In this document: in pieces, positions 34,769 through 44,238 of the stretch
How positions within the stretch are numbered: position 1 is the first letter of the stretch
Layout of the letters: each line of letters starts with the position of its first letter
DNA from: Gemmatimonadota bacterium
Lineage (GTDB): Bacteria; JAAXHH01
Assembly: GCA_026706345.1 (NCBI GenBank)
Contig: JAPOYX010000066.1
Location: forward strand, 1 to 45,088
Reading direction: 5' to 3'
DNA length: 45,088 bases
The notes under the pieces: generated by a model
Told to the model about the DNA's origin: nothing
Database searches by the model: none
Seen by the model: the letters and a program-made list of their open reading frames with translations, nothing else
Position numbers and translations under genes: made by a program

Positions 34769-35794
34769 ATGGTCGAAATCGAGTGGGTACGTCGCATCTA
34801 CGGAGACGGCTGGCACAACGCCTTCACGGACTTCCAGTTGTTTCGAGGCCGGTACTACGTCTGCTTTCGCAACGGCCTCTCCCACGTGAGTCCCGAAGGC
34901 AAGGCTGTGGTAATCGCCAGCGACGACCTGGTCGACTGGCATCGAGCGGGCGTGCCGATAAACACCACGGGCGACGACCGGGATCCTCACATGATCGCGA
35001 CCGCGGACCGGCTGTTCGTCTACGCCGGGAGCGTCGCATGGACCGGACGGTGGGATGACCCGGATGGTGGAGTCCGCATAATACAGACCCGATGCGCGGT
35101 CAGCGAGAACGGGGAGACCTGGTCCGAACCGAGGCCGGTCTACCGGGAGGGGTACTGGTTGTGGGGCGTCGGTCGCGCGAATGACCGGTTCTACGGGCTC
35201 GCCTACGGGAACGAACCGGGGGACCGGCATGGCCGGCCCAGCGAACTCCACCTGGTGCGGTCCGCCGACGGGCTGGACTGGGACCTGGTGTCTGTGGTCA
35301 CGAAAAACGGGAGTGAGGCCACTTTTCGGATCGCGGCCGATGGTGCCATGCGCGTGGCCATCCGAGGCGGCAACGACAACAGGTTCACCATGGCCACCGC
35401 GAAGCCACCGTACACGGACTGGTGGCTCCAGGACCTCGGCAAGGTGATCCCGGCGCCCCTTCTCGTGGAAGTCGGCGGACGGGAATACGTGATCGGCCGG
35501 CAGCACCTGCGGGACCCGGGAGGGCCGGGTGATTCGGGCGATCAGGATGGATCGGGAGATCCCACGGACCGGGAACGGATCGTCGACCGGCGCACGAGCA
35601 TCTGGCGGCTGGAGGGCGAAGGAGTCGTCCATGTCCTCGACCTCCCGTCCGGTGGCGACACGTCCTACGTGGGTGTAGTACAACAGGAGGACGGCGCCCT
35701 GTTGCTCAGCTACTACTCGCAGCACGAAGTGGAGACCGGCGAGAAACACTTTCTCTATCCCGCCAACATCTATCTGGCAAAGGTCAGGCTGTGA
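34769..35794 (+). CDS. Beta-propeller protein resembling sialidase/glycosidase-like families
   Basis: The 341-residue protein consists of repeated short strand blocks with Trp/Asp patterns. Examples are SDDLVDWHRAG, SENGETWSEP and SADGLDWDLVS; each resembles the Asp-box blades of sialidases and five-bladed glycosidases. There is no signal peptide, so it may act in the cytoplasm. No catalytic residues could be assigned. A Gly/Asp-rich insert at about 248-268 (GDSGDQDGSGD and flanks) interrupts one blade and looks like a repeat expansion. It is followed by a PhyH-family and an SDR gene, suggesting a shared small-molecule or sugar pathway. Confidence 0.65.
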   Translation: MVEIEWVRRIYGDGWHNAFTDFQLFRGRYYVCFRNGLSHVSPEGKAVVIASDDLVDWHRAGVPINTTGDDRDPHMIATADRLFVYAGSVAWTGRWDDPDGGVRIIQTRCAVSENGETWSEPRPVYREGYWLWGVGRANDRFYGLAYGNEPGDRHGRPSELHLVRSADGLDWDLVSVVTKNGSEATFRIAADGAMRVAIRGGNDNRFTMATAKPPYTDWWLQDLGKVIPAPLLVEVGGREYVIGRQHLRDPGGPGDSGDQDGSGDPTDRERIVDRRTSIWRLEGEGVVHVLDLPSGGDTSYVGVVQQEDGALLLSYYSQHEVETGEKHFLYPANIYLAKVRL

Positions 35795-35869
35795 GCGGAA
35801 AGTGGGTCAGGCCGTGAGACAGGAACTCGGCCTCGATGCGCGTCCACGGGAATTAGAACGGGAGATACC

Positions 35870-36697
35870 ATGCCACTAAGCGCCATACGGACAGGCGAGC
35901 GGTTCACCGACGACGAGACCGGGCATATCCGCCGCTGCTTTCAGCGGGACGGGTACTACGCCTTCGGCAGGCTGATGGAGGACGAGGAAGTGGAGGCCCT
36001 GCGCGCGGACATGCAGCGCAAGTGGGACGACCCCCGCATGTACGAACCGGCGCGGGACCAGATCCGCGGCACCAGCCTGATGCGCATGTTCGAGTACTCC
36101 TACGCCTTTCGCGACCTGATCGTCCGCGAGCCCTTCGCGAGCCTGGCGGAATCGATTCTCGGCGACGACTGCCACTGCATGTCCCAGAACGCGCTCTACA
36201 CGCCGCCCAATCCCAAGGCCCTCGCGGACGGTCCGGGAGGATGGCACCTGGACGACCTGGTCCACTTCCCCCTGCCCGAAGGCGTGCCGCGCCATGACCC
36301 CGCAGTCCCGCCGCCCTGTTTCGTCGTGCAGATCTTCACGCCGCTGACCGATGTGGAGGCCGTCCGTTACGGCCCGACCCAGGTCGTCCCGGGAACCCAC
36401 TTCGCGGGCCGCCAGCCCCACGAGCAGGACCGGCCGGAATTCGAAGGCCGGGGGCCCCACTCCTTCCTCGTCCGGAAGGGCGACGCCTACATGTTCAACA
36501 ACCAGGTCTGGCACCGCGGGGCACCGAACGCGTCCGACCGCACCCGGCTCATGGCCGGCGTCACCTACAGCAAGCGGTTCATCGCCCAGAAACTCTACCC
36601 CTTCATCGACTACCGCATGCCCGACCACGTGTGGGCCGAGGCATCGCCCCGCCTGCAGCGCATGCTGGGCAGGCACAGTAAAGGAGCGTACGGCTGA
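35870..36697 (+). CDS. Phytanoyl-CoA dioxygenase (PhyH) family protein
   Basis: This is a probable Fe(II)/2-oxoglutarate dioxygenase. The metal triad is visible as His126 and Asp128 in GGWHLDD, and His215 in WHRGAPN. An Arg at 224 or 226 would bind 2-oxoglutarate. GPTQVVPGTH at 168-177 is typical of the family. It has 275 residues, with GGGAG five bases before the ATG. The SDR gene follows with a one-base overlap. The substrate is unknown; the family hydroxylates many small molecules. Confidence 0.9.
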   Translation: MPLSAIRTGERFTDDETGHIRRCFQRDGYYAFGRLMEDEEVEALRADMQRKWDDPRMYEPARDQIRGTSLMRMFEYSYAFRDLIVREPFASLAESILGDDCHCMSQNALYTPPNPKALADGPGGWHLDDLVHFPLPEGVPRHDPAVPPPCFVVQIFTPLTDVEAVRYGPTQVVPGTHFAGRQPHEQDRPEFEGRGPHSFLVRKGDAYMFNNQVWHRGAPNASDRTRLMAGVTYSKRFIAQKLYPFIDYRMPDHVWAEASPRLQRMLGRHSKGAYG

Positions 36698-37479
36698 TGG
36701 CTGATAAAGCGACGCGGTCCGAACGATCCAGGCAGTCCGCGGAATTCGCGGGGCGCACCGCCCTGGTAACCGGCGGTTCCCGGGGGATCGGTCGTTCCAC
36801 GTGTGTCATGCTGGCGGAACACGGCGCCCGGGTGGCGGTCAACTACACGCGCAACGAGGAAGCGGCGAAAACGGCCCTCGGCATGGTGGTGGAGGCTGGC
36901 GCCGAGGGCATGATCGTACAGGCCGACGTATCATCCGAAGCCGACGTGGATCGCATGGCCTCGGAGGTGCGGTCGCGCCTGGGACCCGTCGACCTGCTGG
37001 TCAACAACGCGGGGATCGCGAAGAACCAGGCCCACTCGGAGCTCGCCTTCGCCGACTGGAAACGCATGTTCGAGGTGAACGTGGACGGGGTGTTCCTGGC
37101 GACCTGGGCGGTTAAGGACGAGATGATCGCCCGTGGATTCGGCCGCATCGTCAACGTGGCTTCGCTCGCCGGCATCATCCTGAAGAAGGACATGATCCAT
37201 TACGCCACGACCAAGGCGGCGGTGATTTCCCTCACGCGACACTGTGCCGAGGCCTTCGCGCCCCACAACGTCCGCGTGAACTGCGTGGCCCCGGGCCTGA
37301 CCGATACCGACCTGGCCGGGTCCGGCAACCCGGGCATGATCGACCGGCTCATCGCTTCCACGCCCATGGGCCGCATGGCCCTCCCCGGAGAAATGGCCTC
37401 CGTGATCCGGTTCCTGCTTTCGGAGGATTCCAGCTTCGTGACCGGTCAGACGGTCACGGCCTGCGGGGGCCGGAGCTGA
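36697..37479 (+). CDS. Short-chain dehydrogenase/reductase (FabG-like SDR)
   Basis: This is a classical SDR of 260 residues: cofactor motif TGGSRGIG at 25-32, NNAG at 103-106, catalytic Ser156, and Tyr169-x3-Lys173. The ATG shares a base with the PhyH stop (TGATG). It probably oxidises or reduces a product made by the neighbouring dioxygenase. A role in fatty acid synthesis is less likely because no fab genes are near. Confidence 0.92.
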   Translation: MADKATRSERSRQSAEFAGRTALVTGGSRGIGRSTCVMLAEHGARVAVNYTRNEEAAKTALGMVVEAGAEGMIVQADVSSEADVDRMASEVRSRLGPVDLLVNNAGIAKNQAHSELAFADWKRMFEVNVDGVFLATWAVKDEMIARGFGRIVNVASLAGIILKKDMIHYATTKAAVISLTRHCAEAFAPHNVRVNCVAPGLTDTDLAGSGNPGMIDRLIASTPMGRMALPGEMASVIRFLLSEDSSFVTGQTVTACGGRS

Positions 37480-37559
37480 ACAGCGGCTGCCGTGCCGAAG
37501 GACCGGGCTAGAGCGCCGGTGGTCCAAGCTGCGCGCCGGCGGCCCCAGCCGGGCGGCGT

Positions 37560-39527
37560 TTACCTGTTCTCGATCAACTGGTCCACCACGGCCGGGTCCG
37601 CCAGCGTCGTCGTATCGCCGATCTGGTCCAGCTCGTTGGTGGCGATCTTCCGCAGGATGCGGCGCATGATCTTGCCGGAGCGCGTCTTGGGCAGGGCCGG
37701 CGCCCAGTGGATCACGTCGGGTGTCGCGATGGGTCCGATGATTGAGCGCACCTGCTTCTTCAGGTCGGCGCGCAGGTCTTCCGTGTATTCCTCGCCCACG
37801 TTGAGGGTGACATAGGCGTAGATCCCCTGCCCCTTGATCTCGTGAGGGAACCCCACCACGGCCGCTTCGGCCACCGAGCCGTGGGCTACCAGCGCGCTCT
37901 CCACCTCTGCCGTGCCCATCCGGTGGCCGGATACGTTGATGACGTCGTCCACCCGCCCCGTGATCCAGTAGTAGCCGTCCTCGTCCCGCCGGCAGCCGTC
38001 TCCGGTGAAGTAATACCCCTTGTACTGCTGGAAGTAGGTGTCCTCGAACCGCTGGTGGTCCCCGTACACCGTGCGCATCTGCCCGGGCCACGGCTCCCGG
38101 ATGGCCAACACGCCCATGATCCCGTTGCCCTCCAGTTCCCGGCCGCTCTCGCCGTCCAGCAGCACGGGCTTCACGCCGAAGAAAGGCAGGGTCGCCGAAC
38201 CCGGCTTGGTGGGGATGGCGCCCGGCAGCGGGGTGATCATGATCCCGCCGGTCTCCGTCTGCCACCACGTGTCCACGATGGGGCACCGCTCCTTGCCCAC
38301 GTTCACGTGGTACCACCGCCAGGCCTCGGGATTGATCGGTTCGCCCACTGTGCCCAGGAGTTGCAGCGTGGGCATGGGGTGCCTGGCCGGCCATTCCTCG
38401 CCCTCCCGGGCCAGCGCGCGGATGGCGGTCGGGGCCGTGTAGAACTGGTTGACGCCGTACTTCTCGATGATCTCCCAGCAGCGATCCGGCGCCGGGTAGG
38501 TCGGGATGCCCTCGAACATGATCGTCGTGGCCCCGTTGCCCAGGGGGCCGTAGATGATGTAGGAATGTCCCGTGACCCAGCCGATGTCCGCCCCGCAGAA
38601 GTAGATGTCGCCTTCGTGGTAGTCGAACACCAGGCGGTGGGTGACCCCGGTGTAGACCATGTATCCCCCGACGGTATGCTGCACCCCCTTCGGCTTGCCG
38701 GTGGACCCGGAGGTGTAGAGGATGAACAGGGGATCCTCGGCGTCCATCTCCTCGCACGGGCATTCGGCGTCAGCCTCCGCCATCAGGTCATGCCACCAGA
38801 AATCCCGGCCTTCCTTCATGGGAAACCGGAAATCGGGATCGGCCTTGACCCGGTCGACCACGATGCAGGTGGTGACCGGCTCGCCCATCTCCTTCTCCGC
38901 CGAGGCCATGGCTTCGTCCGCCACCGGCTTCATGAAGACCGGCTTGTCCCCGCGATGGGTCCCGTTGGTGGTGATGACCGTCCTACAGGTAGAATCCACG
39001 ATGCGGTCCGAAAGCGAATCGGCCGAGAATCCGCCGAACACGATGGAATGGACCGCGCCGATCCGGGCGCAGGCCAGCATGGCGACGGCCAGCTCGGGAA
39101 TCATGGGGAGGTAGATCGATACCCGGTCGCCATTCCCGACGCCCCGCGCCTTCAGCACGTTGGCGAACCTGCAGACCTGCTCGTGCAGTTCCCGGTAGGT
39201 GAGCCGGCTGTCTTCGCCCGGTTCGTTGCCTTCCCAGATGATGGCCGTCTGGTCGCCCCGCGTATCGAGATGGCGGTCGATGCAATTGTACACGATATTC
39301 GTCCTGCCGCCCTCGAACCACTTGATGGAAACGGGTCCCTTCCTCAGGTCGTAGTTGTAGGACCGGATCCGGTCCCACTTCCTGAACCAGTGGAACGATT
39401 CCGCCTTCTCGGCCCAGAAGGCCTCCGGGTCGGCAACGGACCGTTCGTATTCCCGCCGGTATTCGTCCAGGCTCTTCAGGTGCGCCTTGTTGCGAAAGGA
39501 TTCGTTGGGCTGATACAGGTCGGACAT
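37560..39527 (-). CDS. acs: Acetyl-coenzyme A synthetase
   Basis: Acs activates acetate with ATP and CoA. The 655-residue protein has the AMP-binding P-loop [19 protein letters not shown], and the [20 protein letters not shown] hinge region. The C-terminal Lys619 in PKTRSGK is the residue controlled by acetylation in other bacteria. Length is normal. It is the last of three minus-strand genes (methyltransferase, SAM hydrolase family protein, acs) and is convergent with the SDR gene. Confidence 0.96.
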   Translation of the reverse strand: MSDLYQPNESFRNKAHLKSLDEYRREYERSVADPEAFWAEKAESFHWFRKWDRIRSYNYDLRKGPVSIKWFEGGRTNIVYNCIDRHLDTRGDQTAIIWEGNEPGEDSRLTYRELHEQVCRFANVLKARGVGNGDRVSIYLPMIPELAVAMLACARIGAVHSIVFGGFSADSLSDRIVDSTCRTVITTNGTHRGDKPVFMKPVADEAMASAEKEMGEPVTTCIVVDRVKADPDFRFPMKEGRDFWWHDLMAEADAECPCEEMDAEDPLFILYTSGSTGKPKGVQHTVGGYMVYTGVTHRLVFDYHEGDIYFCGADIGWVTGHSYIIYGPLGNGATTIMFEGIPTYPAPDRCWEIIEKYGVNQFYTAPTAIRALAREGEEWPARHPMPTLQLLGTVGEPINPEAWRWYHVNVGKERCPIVDTWWQTETGGIMITPLPGAIPTKPGSATLPFFGVKPVLLDGESGRELEGNGIMGVLAIREPWPGQMRTVYGDHQRFEDTYFQQYKGYYFTGDGCRRDEDGYYWITGRVDDVINVSGHRMGTAEVESALVAHGSVAEAAVVGFPHEIKGQGIYAYVTLNVGEEYTEDLRADLKKQVRSIIGPIATPDVIHWAPALPKTRSGKIMRRILRKIATNELDQIGDTTTLADPAVVDQLIENR

Positions 39528-39577
39528 GTTCGTTCTCCGGTCTCCGGGCTGCGGGTTATGCGATCGGGTGATACCGT

Positions 39578-40366
39578 TCAGTGCTCCACTTCCACGTCTA
39601 CGCGGTCCCCGGTCGACACACCCAGGGTTTCCGCCGCGCTGCCGCCGTTCACGGCGATCTCGAGCAGTCCGGCGCTGTCCAGGATCGCCAGGGCCGCGCC
39701 GCCGGCCGCTTCGTCGTAGGATGCGCTGACCCGGTCCAGCGCCAGGTCGGCCAGCCGGACCAGGAACCGCTTCTCCCGGGTCGTCTCCAGGAAGAGGGAT
39801 TCGCCGATATCCGTTATTATATTGCCATAGCGGTCGATATGCAATACGCGACCCGTGATCCCGCCTTCGCGCGCCACGGGTTCGGTGATCGATCCGGCGT
39901 GACAGTCTTCGATCTCCGGCCCGAAAGCGGATACGGGCGTGCCCACCGCGAGGTGAGCCGCCACGGGCGCGAAGACGTCCCGGCCGTGGAACGTGTTGCT
40001 GATGTGTGGCAGCATGAAACGGGTCTCTGTCACCGAAACGATACGGTTAACGGGCTCTCGCGCATACACGTGGGCGAAAATGCCGTTGTCCGGTCCCACG
40101 AAACGGTACCGGGGCGTTTCAACGATCAGGACCCGCCGCTCGCCGCCCACGCCCGGGTCGACGACGGCCACGTGCACCGTGCCCTCCGGGAAGTAAGCAT
40201 AGGCGGTGCGCAGGACGAAGGCGCCTTCATCGATCCGCTGGGGCGCGATCCCGTGGGACAGGTCCACGATCCGGGCCTCCGGGCAGATCTCCAGGATGAC
40301 CCCCTTCATGGTGCCCACGAAGGCGTCGCGGTGGCCGAAGTCGGTTATGAGCGTGATTACGGACAT
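39578..40366 (-). CDS. S-adenosyl-L-methionine hydrolase (SAM hydroxide adenosyltransferase, DUF62 family)
   Basis: This 262-residue protein belongs to the DUF62/SalL-fluorinase-like family: [15 protein letters not shown] at the start, then [11 protein letters not shown] and the GPDNGIF block. [10 protein letters not shown] in the C-terminal domain is also diagnostic. Characterised members cut SAM to adenosine and methionine using hydroxide from water. Its start overlaps the stop of a methyltransferase gene by ten bases, an apt pairing since both handle SAM. acs follows 50 bases later. Confidence 0.93.
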   Translation of the reverse strand: MSVITLITDFGHRDAFVGTMKGVILEICPEARIVDLSHGIAPQRIDEGAFVLRTAYAYFPEGTVHVAVVDPGVGGERRVLIVETPRYRFVGPDNGIFAHVYAREPVNRIVSVTETRFMLPHISNTFHGRDVFAPVAAHLAVGTPVSAFGPEIEDCHAGSITEPVAREGGITGRVLHIDRYGNIITDIGESLFLETTREKRFLVRLADLALDRVSASYDEAAGGAALAILDSAGLLEIAVNGGSAAETLGVSTGDRVDVEVEH

Positions 40367-41142
40367 AGGTTGGCCTGCCCGACCAGGATGTTGCGGGGGA
40401 CTTCGGCGCTGACCGGACGCCCATCGAAATCTCCGTACGTCTGCGTGACCTTGAGTCCGGCCCGGTCCATCATGGCTTCGAGCTCTTCCAGCGCATACAT
40501 CCGCACGGACTCGTCGTAACTTCGCTCCGTGCCGTCCTCCCTGATCCGCACCTGCTTGTTGATGCGCACGTGTCCGCCCGCCTTCGACGGGTCCCCCGTG
40601 ATCCAGCGCCTTTGCTCGACCACCATGCCTTCCACGGTGCGGCGGTCCGACGGAACGAGCGTGGCGATCACGTAATCGCGGTTCAGGTAGTCCATGAGGA
40701 ATCGTCCGCCGGGGCGCAGCACCCGCGAGATGGCTGCGAGTACCCGGGCGTTCTCGCCGTCCTCCCGGAAATAGCCAAAACTGGTGAAGAAGTTGACGAC
40801 GAGATCGAAGGCGGACTCCCCGGGCGGATCGCGCATGTCGCCCTCGATGAACGTGATGTCCAGCCCCTCGTCCGAGGTGCGGCGGCGGGCCCGTTCGAGC
40901 AGTTCATCGGAAAGGTCGAGCCCGGTTACCCGGAACCCGCGCCGGGCGAGCTCCAGACTGTGCCGGCCATCGCCGCAACCCAGGTCCAGCACTTCGCACG
41001 ACGGAGGCACATCCAGTCTATGCAGGAGGAAATCGACCTGCCGGCGCGCCTCTGCGTCGTTCCGGTGGGGGTATACCCGCAGGTAGTCGTAACGAAAGGC
41101 GGTCTTGTACCAGTCGGATGCCGGACTGCGATGCGAATCCAT
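40357..41142 (-). CDS. Class I SAM-dependent methyltransferase
   Basis: The SAM-binding motif I reads VLDLGCGDGRHSLELA, followed by an acidic GLDLSDE (motif II) and FIEGDMRD. VLRPGGRFLMDYLNRDY is the post-strand-4 motif. The substrate is unknown. The ATG at 41142 gives 261 residues. A TTG at 41187 lies inside the -10 box of a good promoter and is therefore excluded. It overlaps the SAM hydrolase gene by ten bases. Confidence 0.88.
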   Translation of the reverse strand: MDSHRSPASDWYKTAFRYDYLRVYPHRNDAEARRQVDFLLHRLDVPPSCEVLDLGCGDGRHSLELARRGFRVTGLDLSDELLERARRRTSDEGLDITFIEGDMRDPPGESAFDLVVNFFTSFGYFREDGENARVLAAISRVLRPGGRFLMDYLNRDYVIATLVPSDRRTVEGMVVEQRRWITGDPSKAGGHVRINKQVRIREDGTERSYDESVRMYALEELEAMMDRAGLKVTQTYGDFDGRPVSAEVPRNILVGQANLCP

Positions 41143-41185
41143 GCCCACCTGCCGGGTTTTCGGGTTCCTGATTTGACGAGTTTTC

Positions 41186-41213
41186 AATATACAGCACAGC
41201 GGGTTCGCGTCAA
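41186..41213 (-). promoter_or_regulatory. Sigma70-type promoter for the methyltransferase-SAM hydrolase-acs operon
   Basis: On the minus strand TTGACG (41208-41213) and TATATT (41186-41191) are separated by 16 bases, each a 5/6 match. The start of transcription near 41179 leaves a leader of about 37 bases. Confidence 0.7.
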
Positions 41214-41253
41214 TCCGTGATTGCCGACCCGCCCGGTACTTCGGCGCATTCTA

Positions 41254-41282
41254 TTGACAACAGGTACTCATACGTTTAGTTT
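41254..41282 (+). promoter_or_regulatory. Possible promoter for the small acidic protein
   Basis: A perfect TTGACA (41254-41259) is followed after 17 bases by TAGTTT (41277-41282), a weak -10 box. It is divergent from the methyltransferase promoter. Confidence 0.45.
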
Positions 41283-41344
41283 TACCGTGTCGACTCACGG
41301 CCGCGGCGCCAGATACCACGGTCCGGCCCTGACTGGAGCATGTC

Positions 41345-41629
41345 ATGGCAAGCAAAGACAGGCGGGCAAACGGTTCCGCGGACGACGTGGAATTCGAGAA
41401 GCTGCTCGACGAAATGGACGAACTGGGACGCCAGGCCGACGCCTTGCGTGCTAAGGTGAATCACCTCATCGACGAGATGCGGGAGAACGACGTCCCCCCT
41501 GAAGATGAAGCGGGCGAGGAAGTGGACGGCGTCGCTGTAGACACGGACAACGTAGCGGACGAGGAAGTGGACGAGGAAGTGGACGAGCAAGCGGACGACG
41601 AACCGGACCACGAAGCGGACGCGACGTAA
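41345..41629 (+). CDS. Small acidic coiled-coil protein of unknown function
   Basis: The 94-residue protein has a short heptad-patterned helix (about 15-50, FEKLLDEMDELGRQADALRA). The highly acidic tail that follows contains repeated EEVDEEVDEQ-like units (encoded by repeats around 41510-41620). No known domain is recognised. GGAG lies six bases before the ATG, and a possible promoter is upstream. It resembles small chaperone-like or nucleic-acid-mimic acidic proteins only in composition. It ends convergent with kdgK. Confidence 0.65.
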   Translation: MASKDRRANGSADDVEFEKLLDEMDELGRQADALRAKVNHLIDEMRENDVPPEDEAGEEVDGVAVDTDNVADEEVDEEVDEQADDEPDHEADAT

Positions 41630-41651
41630 TTCCGCCGCGCCGGCCGCGAAT

Positions 41652-41681
41652 CCTCACGTAACCTCACGTAACCTTACGTAA
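41652..41681. repeat. Three 10-bp repeats across the kdgK stop codon
   Basis: CCTCACGTAA (41652-41661), CCTCACGTAA (41662-41671) and CCTTACGTAA (41672-41681) are adjacent. The kdgK stop (41664-41666) lies inside the middle copy, so gain or loss of a unit would change the C-terminus. Confidence 0.8.
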
Positions 41682-42629
41682 CCCGTCGTACACGCCGAAG
41701 GCTTCTTGCCGCGACGGAATCGAGTAGGTCGCCCCGCGGCCGCGGACCTTGAGGCCCGCCATGATGGTGCCGAGCCGGGCGGATTCGACGGCGCCCATGC
41801 CGTGGGTCAGTCCGTACAGCAACCCTCCGTTGAACACGTCCCCGGCCCCCGAGGTATCGGACACGCGCTCGGGGACGTAGGCCGGGATTTCATACATCCC
41901 GTCGTCCAGTCCCAGCACGGCGCCTTCCGCGCCGCACTTCACCGCAACCATATCCACGCCCCGCTCACGGGCCTGCTCGATCACCGCGCGGGCGTCGTCC
42001 GTGCCGAAGAGCGCCTCGCTTTCCTCGGGCGCGCTGGGCAGGAGGATGTCCACGTGGGGGATGATCTCGTCCAGGGCGTCCCGGGCTTCCTCCAACGACC
42101 AGAGTCCCAGCCTGAGGTTCGTGTCGAAGGCCGTGGCGACCTGCCGATCCCGGGCGATTCGAAAGGCCTCCAGCACGGCCGCGCGGCTACTCTTGGATAT
42201 GGCCTGCGTGATGCCGCTGGCATAGACGACCTTCGCGCCGCCGATGTAATCGGGATCGATGTCGGCCGGTTCGAGGAAGCTTGCGGCGCTGCCCGCCCGG
42301 TAGTAGGTGAACTCCCGTTCGCCGCCGGGCAGTATGGAGATGAAGTAGAGTCCGTTGGGCCGGTCCAGCGGGGTGGCGCAGGTGAGGTCGATCCCCTCCG
42401 ACCGCCATGCCCCGGTCAGGAAATCCTGGAAGGGATCGTTGCCGACGTGGGTGACGTACCCGGTCCTCGCGCCGAGGCGGGAGGACGCCACGAGCATGTT
42501 CATCGTGTCGCCGGCGAAGGTGCGGGTGTAGGTGTCGGTACTGGCGAGGGGGCCTTCGCAGAACATCTCGATCATGCACTCGCCGATCGAGATGATGTCC
42601 AGTTCGGACGTGCTGTCGGATATCCGCAC
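41664..42629 (-). CDS. PfkB-family sugar kinase, probably 2-keto-3-deoxygluconate kinase
   Basis: The 321-residue ribokinase-type kinase has the N-terminal SIGECMIEMF and FAGDTMNMLVASSRLG stretches seen in KDG kinases. The C-terminal DTSGAGDVFNGG holds the catalytic Asp. KDG phosphorylation would belong to uronate or Entner-Doudoroff-like breakdown, but no other such gene is near, so the substrate is tentative. The start is GTG. It begins 8 bases after the O-methyltransferase stop. Confidence 0.82.
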   Translation of the reverse strand: MRISDSTSELDIISIGECMIEMFCEGPLASTDTYTRTFAGDTMNMLVASSRLGARTGYVTHVGNDPFQDFLTGAWRSEGIDLTCATPLDRPNGLYFISILPGGEREFTYYRAGSAASFLEPADIDPDYIGGAKVVYASGITQAISKSSRAAVLEAFRIARDRQVATAFDTNLRLGLWSLEEARDALDEIIPHVDILLPSAPEESEALFGTDDARAVIEQARERGVDMVAVKCGAEGAVLGLDDGMYEIPAYVPERVSDTSGAGDVFNGGLLYGLTHGMGAVESARLGTIMAGLKVRGRGATYSIPSRQEAFGVYDGLRKVT

Positions 42630-42637
42630 GGCGGATC

Positions 42638-43267
42638 CTACCTCTTCAGGCTAACGGCCACGCCGTCCCGCAGGGGGATGATCGTCGTCCAGACTTCGCC
42701 GGTGCCGTAGGCCTTCCGGTTGTATTCTTGGATGGCCGAGGTCCAGCGGTCGTCGGACGGCTCGGTCACGCGTCCGCTCCAGAGCACGTTGTCGGTGATC
42801 AGCAGGCCGCCCGATCGAATGCGCGGCAGCGCCAGGTCGAACACGCGGGGATAGTCGTGCTTGTCCACGTCGTTGAAGATCAGGTCGAAGCTGCCCCCGG
42901 TCTGCTCCAGCAGATCCAAGGCGTCCCCCACCTGGATCACGACACGGTCCGCCACGCCGGCGCGCTCGATGAACGCGCGGGCCTGCGCGGCGTTCTGCTC
43001 GCTGCCGTCGGAGTAGTACACCCGGCCTTCAGGGCCCACCGCCCGGGCGAGCCAGATGGTCGAATAGCCGATGGCCGATCCCATTTCGAACACCCGTTTC
43101 GCGCCGCTCAGCACGGCCATCTGGTGCAGCACGCGGCCGACCAGGGGGCCGACGATGGGAATCCGTTCCGCCTGCGCCTTTTCTTCCATCTCGGTAAGGA
43201 CCTCGTCCCTGTCGGGCATCAGGTCCGTCAGGTAGCCGTCGAGCGCTTCCGTCAATACGTTAGGCAT
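42638..43267 (-). CDS. O-methyltransferase (class I, catechol/caffeoyl-CoA type)
   Basis: The 209-residue protein matches the Methyltransf_3 family: VFEMGSAIGYSTIWLARAV (SAM site) and the IFNDVDKHDYPRVFDLALP and GGLLITDNVLWSG segments, with Asp/Asn metal ligands. Members methylate catechol-like or CoA-linked hydroxyls using a divalent metal. GGAG lies nine bases before the ATG. It follows mlaD by 26 bases on the same strand. The true substrate is unknown. Confidence 0.88.
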   Translation of the reverse strand: MPNVLTEALDGYLTDLMPDRDEVLTEMEEKAQAERIPIVGPLVGRVLHQMAVLSGAKRVFEMGSAIGYSTIWLARAVGPEGRVYYSDGSEQNAAQARAFIERAGVADRVVIQVGDALDLLEQTGGSFDLIFNDVDKHDYPRVFDLALPRIRSGGLLITDNVLWSGRVTEPSDDRWTSAIQEYNRKAYGTGEVWTTIIPLRDGVAVSLKR

Positions 43268-43293
43268 GGGGTTGTTGCTCCTGTTTTCAGTAA

Positions 43294-44223
43294 TCAGAAG
43301 ATCTCGACGGTCACGTACCGGCTGGGATTCGATCTCAAATCAACGACGAGTTCGTCCAGGTTGGTCACCAGGCGGTCCATTTTGCCGGCCACGCGGACGG
43401 CGTCCTCGTACAGCCGTTCATCCTGAAGCAGTCTCCCGATCGTACCTTCACCTCGGTCGAGGCGGGTTATGATGTTGTCGAGCGCTGTCGTGGTGCTCTG
43501 CAGCTCGTCCATCATGGCGCTCAACCGGCCGGAAGTACTTTCCAGGTTATCCAAGGTGCTCGACACCTTGGACCGCTCGGTTTCGCTCAGATCCCTCACG
43601 TTGCTCACCAGCGAATCCATGTTCGCCACGACCCGGTTGATCTGGCCGCTCTCCCGTTTCAGGGTCTCCTGCAACTCGACGGTCAGGTCGTGTACGCCGG
43701 CCAGACTGCTCTTGATCGACTTGTCCCGCTCGGGGTCCAGGAGGATGTTGGCGTTTTTAAGCAGGTCGCGCATGTTGAGGGTGACGGAGTCGACCTGCGT
43801 GAACATATCGGAGATCCCCGGCGCGGCCGTACCCTGGATCGTGCCCCCCGGCGGGATCAGTTCCGAACTGATGCCCTTGCGGATGTTGATGGATTTCTCG
43901 CCCATGACGCTGCGCGATATCACCTCCACCTGCGAATCCACGGGGATCTCATAGGGCTCGTCGATACGCAGGGTGACGATGGGCGTCAGGTTGTCGAGCG
44001 ACACGGCCTCCACCTTGCCGATGCGCACGCCACCCACGAGGATCGGGTCGGAGGATTTGACCCCGACATCGCTGCTCAGGCGCACGTCGACGAGGTAGGT
44101 ATCCCCCGTTACTCGCCATTCCTTAAGATAGAAGAGGCCCCAGACGAATATGATGATCGCCAGGAGAAAGACCATGCCCAGTTTCGCCTCGTCGGGCAGT
44201 AGACTGTTTTTAGAGTACGTCAC
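43294..44223 (-). CDS. mlaD: MlaD-family (MCE) phospholipid transport protein
   Basis: The 309-residue protein has a single N-terminal helix (about 16-34) and one MCE domain (about 38-115, with GGVRIGKVEAVSL and VMGEKSINI). A long helical, coiled-coil-like C-terminal region follows. MCE proteins form hexameric channels for lipids between the two membranes. It starts with GTG 15 bases after mlaE. The long helical tail resembles the needle-like MCE proteins rather than E. coli MlaD, which is shorter. Confidence 0.88.
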   Translation of the reverse strand: MTYSKNSLLPDEAKLGMVFLLAIIIFVWGLFYLKEWRVTGDTYLVDVRLSSDVGVKSSDPILVGGVRIGKVEAVSLDNLTPIVTLRIDEPYEIPVDSQVEVISRSVMGEKSINIRKGISSELIPPGGTIQGTAAPGISDMFTQVDSVTLNMRDLLKNANILLDPERDKSIKSSLAGVHDLTVELQETLKRESGQINRVVANMDSLVSNVRDLSETERSKVSSTLDNLESTSGRLSAMMDELQSTTTALDNIITRLDRGEGTIGRLLQDERLYEDAVRVAGKMDRLVTNLDELVVDLRSNPSRYVTVEIF

Positions 44224-44238
44224 GTCGCACCCCCCGGT

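Noticed and set aside
37480-37559. A GC-rich inverted repeat between the SDR and acs genes as a bidirectional terminator
   Set aside because: GCCGG/CCGGC pairing is short and no T run follows on either strand.
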